A DNA stretch of 64,000 bases from Dipteronia dyeriana (taxonomy: Eukaryota > Streptophyta > Magnoliopsida > Sapindales > Sapindaceae): contig CM065295.1 of the NCBI GenBank assembly GCA_032871835.1, positions 43,770,360 to 43,834,359 on the forward strand, in the 5' to 3' direction. This document shows, one piece after another, positions 56,845-64,000 of this stretch (position 1 is its first letter; each line of letters starts with the position of its first letter). A program made the translations under genes and the position numbers. The notes beneath the pieces are model-generated. The model had not been told where the DNA came from and searched no databases. It saw only the letters and a program-made list of their open reading frames with translations.

Positions 56845-58707
56845 GTGTTTGTTATCTTCTTTTGTTTCATCATGATTAAAGAAATGTGCTCTTTTGTGGC
56901 TTCTTTTGTTGAAGGTGAGTCTATTGACTTAGATGATCAAAAGATCAAAGATCTTATTCAAGAAAATGAAAGGATCTCTAAGATCAATAAGTCTCTCACT
57001 AAGAAGTTAGAAAATCATGATTGTAGCTCAAAATGTGTTATTGATCTTAATGGCAAAATTCTTAATCTTGAGAAAAAATTGATTGATAGCAATGATAGAT
57101 TAAGTATTTTGAAGCATGAAATTGAGCAAATAGATGAATCTCTTGATCGTGCAAGGAGAATTGAAAATGTGCTTAGAGCAAAACTTAATGAGCATGATAA
57201 TCAAGAGAAAATGCTTAATGACAAACTTAATGAGGCTAAAGAGATGATTAACAAGATTTTATCTAGCTCTAACAAAGTGAAAGCTCTCATTAAGGTTGGA
57301 AAGCCTTCAAGCGACAAAAGAGGTTTAGGATATGTTAATGAAAAATCAACTCCTTTATCTAACAAATCTACTTTTGTCAAAGCTTGTAGCAATTTAAATA
57401 TAGGTACACTCTCTAACGGTAAAGCCATGAATGCTACCGGAGGTGCCTCAACATCAACAATGAAAGTCAAGGAAAAGACTCAACATTGCCAAAGACAAGC
57501 TACATCATCATCAAATGCAAAAGGCAAGACATCTAGTGTTGCACGTCAAAGGGGTAAAAATGTGAGAAGGCAAAATGAGTTGAATGCTCAAGCAAATGGT
57601 AAACTTCTCAAATTCATACATATTTGTCATTATTGCAACATGGTAGGACACATAAGACCTAGATGTTATGAATACATTCGTAACTGTAGAATTGCCAATG
57701 GTTTGCATGATATGTCTTTGAATGGTCCTAGGCAATCATCCATGTATGGATCTAGAATTAGACCTAAGAAGACCTTGGAAAAGCATGTTGAGAATAAATG
57801 TGTTAATGATTTGTTTGTTAAATCTTGTGTTGTGCCTCGTTCTACTATACATAAGAAAGTTGATAATGTTTTGTTTGATTTGTTTGAAAATGTGACTAAT
57901 GGAGTCAATGTGTCTAAAAACAAGTCAAAGCATGTTAATATAAGTAGGAATGAGAAACATGTCAAGAAAGTTTGGGTTAAGAAAAACACAACACAATGTT
58001 TAGTTTCACAATATGCTTTAAGAGCTAATTCATCATATTATTTGTACCTAGATAGCGGTTGCTCTAGGAATATGACCAGTAAAAAGGAATTCTTTAAGAA
58101 TCTTATTATGAATGATGATGGATGGGTTACATTTGGTGATGGCACCAAAAAGCAAGTTCTAGGCAAGGGAACAATTTGTATCCCCGGATTGCCTAAACTT
58201 CGTGACACCTTGTATGTAGATGGTCTACAAGCTAATCAAATAAGCATCACTCACTTGTGTGAAATTTTTAAAGAAGTTAGCTTTAACAATGATGTGTGCA
58301 CGATAATTGATAAAAAGGGCAAAATTGTTTTGAAAGCCAAAAGGTCTTCGGACAATTGCTATTGTTTAGAGGTTGATCCACTAACATGTAATATGGCACA
58401 TGAGTGCAACAAGCATGAATTATGGCATGAAAGATTGGGCCACATGAATTATAAAGATTTAAAGAAGCTTGAGAAATATAACATTGTTAGAGGTTTTCCT
58501 AGTCTTGGTAAAGAACTTGATGGTGTTTGTGAACCTTGTCAATTAGGTAAACAAACAAAAGTGTCTCATAAAAAGAACACTAATTTTGCTACCAAGAAGC
58601 CCTTAGAACTTGTGCATATGGACCTAATGGGACCAATTCAAATCGAAAGCATAAATAGCAATAAATACATTTTTGTATGTGTTGATGATTTTTCTCTGTT
58701 TGCTTAG
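56845..58707 (+). pseudogene. Sirevirus Gag-Pol N-terminal part: coiled coil, CCHC, protease, integrase start
   Basis: A 620-residue open frame. The likely start is the second ATG at 56869 (MIKEMCSF); the first adds a short hydrophobic leader. Order: coiled coil (about residues 28-150, rich in Lys/Glu/Asn), basic Ser/Asn linker, intact zinc knuckle CHYCNMVGHIRPRC (Cys261-Cys274), protease LYLDSGCSRNMTS (Asp403-Ser404-Gly405), GAG-pre integrase ELWHERLGHMNYKDL (near 528), zinc cysteines CEPC, and the start of the integrase core HMDLMGP. It ends at a TAG (58705-58707) where relatives have tryptophan. The UBN2-type N-terminal Gag domain is absent: only about 50 bases separate the primer site and the start. 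Confidence 0.88.
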
Positions 58708-59068
58708 GTATATTTTCTTAGAGACAAGACCGAAACTTTTGGTTACTTTAAGAAGTTTTTTAATCAAGTTCAAAATGAAAAAAGGTCTTGGAATTAAGAA
58801 AATATGTCATATTAGGAGTGATCATGGGAGTGAATTTGAAAATGCTAGATTTAGTGAGTTTTGTGATGATTATGGGATTTCACATGAGTTCTTGGCTCCT
58901 AGAACTCCTCAACAAAATGGTATTGTTGAGAGAAAGAATCGTGTCTTGCAAGATATGGCAAGGGTCATGCTCAATAGCAAGAAAGTCCCTAGAAATCTTT
59001 GGGCCAAAGCGGTCAATACCGCATGCTATGTCACTAATAGAGTTTTTAGAAGGCCCGACACAAAATAA
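58708..59068 (+). pseudogene. Sirevirus integrase core, rest
   Basis: Continues after the TAG with VYFLRDKTETF, then a one-base slip in an A run near 58776 moves to the frame with RSDHGSEFENARF (second catalytic Asp) and QQNGIVERKNRVLQDMARVML (catalytic Glu). It stops at 59066 in RRPDTK. With three lesions the integrase is inactive as encoded. Confidence 0.88.
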
Positions 59069-60598
59069 ACCTCCTATGAACTTTGGAAGGGCAAGAAGCT
59101 CAATGTGAGTTACTTCCACAATTTTGGGAGTAATTGTTTTATTTTGAATGATAGAGATCACTTGGGAAAGTTTGATGCTAAAAGTGATATTGGTCTCTTT
59201 CTTGGGTATGCTAATAATAGTCGTGCATATAGAATGTTCAATTTGAAAACTAAGACTATTATAGAGTCTATTAATGTGAAAATAGATGATCTTAGAATGC
59301 TTGATTTGTGTGATAATAATGGTGTCAATGAATCTAAAGAACATTTGTTGAATGACACTAAAACACCTATTGATGTGACTAGTTGTGATGAAAGTGAGTC
59401 TAGTCATAATGATGATAATGGTAGTGTTTCTAGAGAAGAAAGTCAAGAGTTAGAAAATGGTTTAAATGATGACCAACAAGATGTTGAAAATTCTAATTCT
59501 AGACTTAGGAACATGCATTACCAACAAGACATCATAGGTGATTTGAATGAAGGGGTTAGAACTAGAAGGCAACTAGCTAACCAAATTTCATATGCTTGCT
59601 ATACTTCTCAAATTGAGCCCAAAAATATTAATGAAGCAATTATTGATGAATATTGGGTTAATGCCATGCAAGAAGAATTAAACCAATTTGAGAGGAATGA
59701 AGTATGGTCCTTAGTTCTTAGATCAAAAGATATCAATGTGATTGGTACAAAATGGGTGTTTAGGAATAAGACCGATGAATGTGGCAAGATTGTGAGAAAT
59801 AAAGCAAGACTAGTGGCTCAAAGATACACTCAAGTTGAGGGTGTAGAATTTGATGAGACTTTTGCACCCGTTGCATGTCTTGAGTCCATTAGGCTTTTGT
59901 TGTCCATTGCATGTCTTAAGAAATTCAAATTGTTTCAAATGGATGTCAAAAGTACTTTTCTTAATGGATACCTTCAAGAAGAAGTGTATGTTGAACAACC
60001 TAAGGGTTTTGTAGACCCACACTCTCCTAATCACGTGTTTAAGTTGAAAAAGGCTCTTTATGGCCTTAAGCAAGCACTTAGAGCTTGGTATGATAGGTTG
60101 ACTCAATATCTTGTTGACAAGCAATATAGGAGAGGTGGTATTGATAGAACATTATTTGTCAAGCATTATAACAATGCCATTTTTGTTGCACAAATATATG
60201 TTGATGACATAGTGTTTGGGTCTACATGTAAAACCAAGGTTGATGATTTTATGAATGTGATGTCAAGAGAATTTGAAATGAGTATGGTAAGTGAACTCAA
60301 TTACTTTCTAGGCATGCAAGTGAAACAATCTAGCAATGGTATCATGTTATCACAATCTAAGTATGCTAGAATTCTTGTTAAGAAATTTGGCCTTAAAAGT
60401 GGAAAAGAATTTGAAACACCTATGAGTACAATATTAAAACTTGACAAAGATGAAAAAGGAAAAAATGTTGATCAAAGTCTCTATAGGAGCATGATAGGTA
60501 GCCTTCTCTACCTAATGGCTAGTAGGCCGGATATTTGTTTTAGTGTAGGTTTGTGTGCTAGGTTTCAAGCTAATCCAAAAGAATCATTAGGTATATAA
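59069..60598 (+). pseudogene. Sirevirus reverse transcriptase
   Basis: A long open frame (59105-60598, 497 residues) starting in the integrase C-terminal region (NCFILNDRDHLGKFD, FLGYANNSRAYRMFN), then an acidic linker, and RT from WVNAMQEELNQFERNEVW. Landmarks: KARLVAQRYTQVEGVEFDETF, FQMDVKSTFLNG, LYGLKQALRAWYDRL and the intact catalytic IYVDDIVFGST (Asp codons at 60203 and 60206). It ends early at PKESLGI because a small deletion joins two A-rich stretches near 60585 and shifts the frame before RNase H. The RT core itself has no visible lesion. Confidence 0.9.
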
Positions 60599-60842
60599 AA
60601 GGAACACATAATCTTGGTTTATTCTATTCCTTTGATACTAATGATATTCTTGTTGGCTATTGTGTTGCGGATTGGGCAGGAAACATTGATGATCGTAAAA
60701 GAACATCGGGCGGTTGCTTTTACTTGGGGAATAATTTGATTGCTTGGCTAAGCAAGAAATAAAATTCCGTCTCTCTTTCATCATCCGAAGCTGTGTACAT
60801 TACGGCCAGAAGTGCTTGCACACAACTTCTATGGATGAAACA
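60586..60842 (+). pseudogene. Sirevirus RNase H, first part
   Basis: Reads RYIKGTHNLGLFYSF, GYCVADWAGNIDDRKRTSGG, AWLSKK, then a stop (TAA at 60760) where relatives have glutamine, then SSSEAVYITARSACTQLLWM. It is cut after TGGATG by the solo LTR; the duplicated AAACA is at 60838-60842. Confidence 0.88.
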
Positions 60843-61719
60843 TGTTGTACGTGAATTTTACCAAGCATACACGTCATTGATAGGAAGGAGAAAATAGCTA
60901 GGTGGATGCCCAAATGGGCACTCAAGAAATATCCTACGAGACATCATTAAAGAGAAGAAAAGCCCGAGTACGCATATATAGAATGAAACCTACCCGGGAT
61001 CAGTTAACAACACTCGGGACTGGTTAAACAACGCTTCCACTCGGGCTCAAACGGCGCTACTCTGGACCATCAAATATTATTCTTACTCGGGAATAAATAC
61101 AACTCGAGTAAGAACTTGGTGCTTATTTCACATGGATTAAGTCATTAAATACGCGAAGATATCTATCAGGAAGGAATCCCAAATAATGGAACTTTAAGTT
61201 AGAAGAGTCCCCCAATCAGGAAATAACTTGATTTCTTTACGAAGACTACATTCTTATAAGGAAACAAGTCCAAATTGAACTACACTACTAGAATCCCACT
61301 CGATTTCGGTAAAAGACTCCGAAACAGGAAAGAAGACAAATCAACCTCAAGCAAGTAACCAAATCACAATTAAATACAAATATCTTGTATTACTTGTACA
61401 AAGCAGATTAGGGTTCTATAAGCATATAAATAGACCCATAATCTGGCTCCTAAAGAGATAGGCAATATAGCATACAGCAATCATAGCTAATACAGAGAGA
61501 AAAAAGAGAGATCGAGAGCTTGTAAACATCATATTTTCATAGTGGATTTTGGTTTGGTTGATCCTTCAACCACCCGTGGACATTTCTCAAATCATCGAAG
61601 TTTTACCACGTAAAAATTTTGTCTTTTTTACTCTCTCTGAATCTCTTTCTCTTTGAATTAATAGCCAAAATCCAATCATTGTTGGCTTTTCTGACGTAAT
61701 CCAGAAATCGACGTCAACA
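60843..61719 (+). mobile_element. Solo LTR inside Sirevirus RNase H
   Basis: 877 bp with TGTTG at the left and CAACA at the right, flanked by a perfect AAACA target duplication (60838-60842 and 61720-61724). Inside: TATAAATA at 61425, a GTGGATTTTGG segment and CACCCGTGGACA near 61572, and TTTTACCACGTAAA near 61602, all typical of Copia LTRs near their transcription start. The RNase H frame continues directly after it. No related LTR is seen elsewhere in the window. Confidence 0.96.
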
Positions 61720-61998
61720 AAACAAATTCTCAAGGATTATGAGATAAATCAAGGTAAAATGACTCTTTTTTGTGATAATATGAGTGCCATTAACATCTCT
61801 AAAAATCCGGTTCAACACTCATGCACTGATCATATAGACATTTGGAATCATTTCATTAGAGAACTTGTTGAACATTCAATAGTAACTCTTGAACATATGC
61901 CTACTAAGAATCAACTTGCGGACTTGTTTACAAAGCCCTTGGACAAAGAGAGATTTGTATCTCTTAGAAGATCCATTGGCATGATTTGTGTTGATTAG
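61720..61998 (+). pseudogene. Sirevirus RNase H, second part
   Basis: After the solo LTR the frame reads KDYEINQGKMTLFCDNMSAI, NISKNPVQHS, HIDIWNHFIRELVEHSIVTLEH, TKNQLADLFTKPLD, and ends ICVD at 61998, the usual C-terminal part of Sirevirus/Copia RNase H. Confidence 0.9.
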
Positions 61999-63480
61999 TG
62001 CTTGTGTGTGATTATGAGTGGCTTGACAAGCAAAACTATATTGTATATCTATTTCTTTGAGAGCTACTCATGTGAGAAGTAATGATCTTGATAAAATAGC
62101 TTTTATTGCTTCTAGATCATGTACTTAAGTCTTTGTAAATCTTGTTTTTAAAAATGGACAAATGCTTCTCTTATATGTTTAAGTTTGAGTTATTGAGTTT
62201 GAAAGCATGAAGATTATGGATGCATCTTGAAGTTCATTGTCTAGTACATGATAGATGACCTATGGTTAGTATCCATTTTGCTTCGGCATCTACATAGAAC
62301 TCAATGAGCACCTTCATGGAAAGGGCTACACACCTTGGTTGTGAAGCCGCCCAATGTTGGAAAGGGCTACACCATTGTGATGAGTGAAAGCCGTCATGAA
62401 GAGTATATGCTTATGTTAGAAAAATCAAAGAAGTGTTGAAAAAGAATCAATTAAAAAAAAATTCTTTGATTCAAAGCCTAAAAAGAAATGGAGGAAGGCT
62501 TAAAATGGAGAACAGTTGAAAATTGTGATTGCTCGGGTTGAAAAAAAGAAATGGAATGACGAGCCACATACACACACACGCTCACATGTTGAAATCTATT
62601 CTCTTCAAAGCAAAAATCCGGATGATAATCGGTTTGACCTTGATTGGAAAAGCTTTAGATGGATAGGTGTTGAAAAAGTTTGCATGTTGATATCACAATA
62701 ACTCCTTTTATATATGCTTGAAGCATTTTCACACACACACATTTTTGCTTAATTTGCTTGATTCATTAGCAATAAGAGGCTATTTTTGAGAGAATAATGA
62801 AAATCTATGATTCTCTTGTTAATGTTGAAAAATAATGGTTTACATCTTTTATTGCTTGAAATGTGTGATTGTGTGATTCCCTTGTGAACAAGTTATCTTG
62901 CTTATTAATATGTGGAGCATATGTTAAGGGGGAGCTTAGTTTGTTAAACTTAGTTCTCTATACAACTTGTTTGCCTACTATCTCATGATTCTATTATGCA
63001 TCCCTTATACCCTTGTAGGTATTTTCATTTGGCATTTATCTCTCTTTAGGTTGTGCAATGTGTTTTTGTCTATTCCTTGTCAAAAAGGGGGAGAAAGTGT
63101 TTTTCCTCACCACGTTAATTGCTTTTGATATAAAAGGGAGATAATCCATTTAGGGGGATAAATTTTGGCTTTTGCTTAAGAGGGAGAAAGTAAGGGGGAG
63201 AAAAATTTGTGTTTGCATGAGATAAGAAGTGTTAAGGGATCTTTTGTTTGGTATTTATATATTGTATCTCACCTATCTTCTTTGTAGAAGATTTCTTTTG
63301 GTTGTTCTTGTCTCACAGTTACTTTGAATGTGTGAAGATATTCTTGAAGACTCATAAAGATATTTTAGTCTAGAAATATCTTTGTATTGTGAGGATGTGA
63401 GAATGCAATCAACATTGATTATGAGAGATCATTGTATGGTGAGGTAGAGGTTTTGTCATGGAATAGCCAAATGGGGAGAT
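61999..63480 (+). other. Sirevirus 3' non-coding region with repeated polypurine tracts
   Basis: No envelope-like ORF. Purine tracts: AAGGGGGAGC at 62936, AAAAAGGGGGAG at 63082, AAAAGGGAGAT at 63132, GGGAGAAAGTAAGGGGGAGA at 63182 and the LTR-adjacent AAATGGGGAGAT at 63469-63480. Multiple tracts upstream of the 3' LTR are a known feature of Sireviruses. Short frames such as 62516-62701 show no domain. Confidence 0.8.
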
Positions 63481-64000
63481 TGTTTGGTTCTAGATTTGTG
63501 TTGGCTTATTCCATAACAAAACTTCATTTCTTTGTAATGCTTAGTTGCTTAAGTGGTTCGTGATGAAAAGAGCTTCAAGAAATAAAAGAAACTTCTCATG
63601 ATGGAAAGTTCGTCTTCAAGAGGATTGGTACTATTCTTGGGTGCTAAGGTATCAAGATCCTTCTTCCTCTTGCAAGGCGTAGGCGCGCACACACACAATT
63701 CATTCATATGTGTCCCTGCTTAGTTGTGCATCTTTAAATTATCACACACACACAATTCATACATTTGTGTCCCTGCATCGTAGCGCATCATTTGGTATAA
63801 CACATTCACACACTTGAAGTTGAATTCTCATGCATTGGTATGAAAGTAACATGTTTTGGAAAATGCATGATTGGAGACTATCTCTTTGCAATTTGCATTC
63901 TTGTGTGAATTGTTTTTGTTTGTTTGTATGTTTGTATAACATGGATCTTGAACTTGATTTTGGTCTTAGATTATTCATGATTGAGTTCCGGTCATTTCGG
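63481..64000 (+). mobile_element. Start of the Sirevirus 3' LTR (runs off the window)
   Basis: TGTTTGGTTCTAGATTTGTG matches the 5' LTR start at 54629 with few differences through 64000. Confidence 0.93.

Larger units (their letters stand above)
54629..64000 (+). mobile_element. Sirevirus-type Copia element, continues beyond window
   Basis: 5' LTR 54629-56794, primer site, gag-pol, a long non-coding 3' region with repeated polypurine tracts, and the start of the 3' LTR at 63481. It lies inside a family-A LTR; probable left target copy TAACT at 54624-54628. Pol is fairly well kept but interrupted by a solo LTR at 60843-61719. Repeated polypurine tracts, coiled-coil Gag and IYVDDIVFGST in RT support Sirevirus. 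Confidence 0.93.

Noticed and set aside
58880..59446. 188-residue minus-strand frame
   Set aside because: It is antisense to integrase and the integrase-RT linker; Ile/Thr-rich with no motif.
62516..62701. Possible envelope-like ORF of the Sirevirus
   Set aside because: Only 61 codons, no signal peptide or membrane segment, and the area is the polypurine-rich non-coding region.
1..64000. CRISPR arrays, operons, bacterial-type systems
   Set aside because: The repeats present are LTRs, microsatellites and tandem blocks with no spacer pattern, and the content is plant nuclear.

Overview
The window is a heavily TE-invaded, AT-rich piece of a flowering-plant nuclear genome. No complete host gene is visible. 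Evidence for a plant: Ty1/Copia elements including Sirevirus-type ones, a Tat-lineage Ty3/Gypsy element with a second RNase H, a tRNA-derived SINE, several MITE-like foldbacks, and an endogenous pararetrovirus (Caulimoviridae, Petuvirus/Florendovirus-like). The species cannot be named from the sequence.

Layout. 1-11504: a Copia family (here 'family A') arranged RNase H end / LTR / internal region / LTR, a tandem recombinant sharing its middle LTR (346-4107; 9272-11504). The middle LTR carries three copies of a ~775-bp block present once in the right LTR. 11505-~30340: one pararetrovirus copy on the + strand, cut twice. A solo Sirevirus-type LTR (12362-14867, TSD GGTTA) splits the movement protein region. 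A complete but pol-less Sirevirus-type element on the - strand (15463-25713, TSD GTATT) splits the coat region. That element's right LTR in turn holds another LTR (21099-~23707). The virus copy then runs through coat zinc knuckle, protease, RT, RNase H, a downstream domain and a TATA/poly(A) region.

30345-42555: a Tat-type Gypsy element on the - strand, with a + strand (antisense) gene at 31930-34414 that has a convincing 71-bp intron. 42556-50950: the least TE-dense part, AT-rich. It contains a small SINE with 15-bp TSDs, a foldback element, a non-autonomous hAT-like element with 8-bp TSDs, nested MITE-like foldbacks, a TIR element, and an unidentified acidic zinc-ribbon reading frame (45374-45913).

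~50950-64000: a four-level nest. A deleted Copia fragment was hit by a family-A LTR (52473), which was hit by a Sirevirus (54629-end), whose RNase H was hit by a solo LTR (60843-61719, TSD AAACA).

All retroelement coding regions seen are broken by stops, frameshifts, deletions or changed catalytic residues. The Sirevirus at the right end is the best preserved (intact CCHC, DSG and YVDD). The biology is the history of insertion, recombination and decay rather than an operating pathway.
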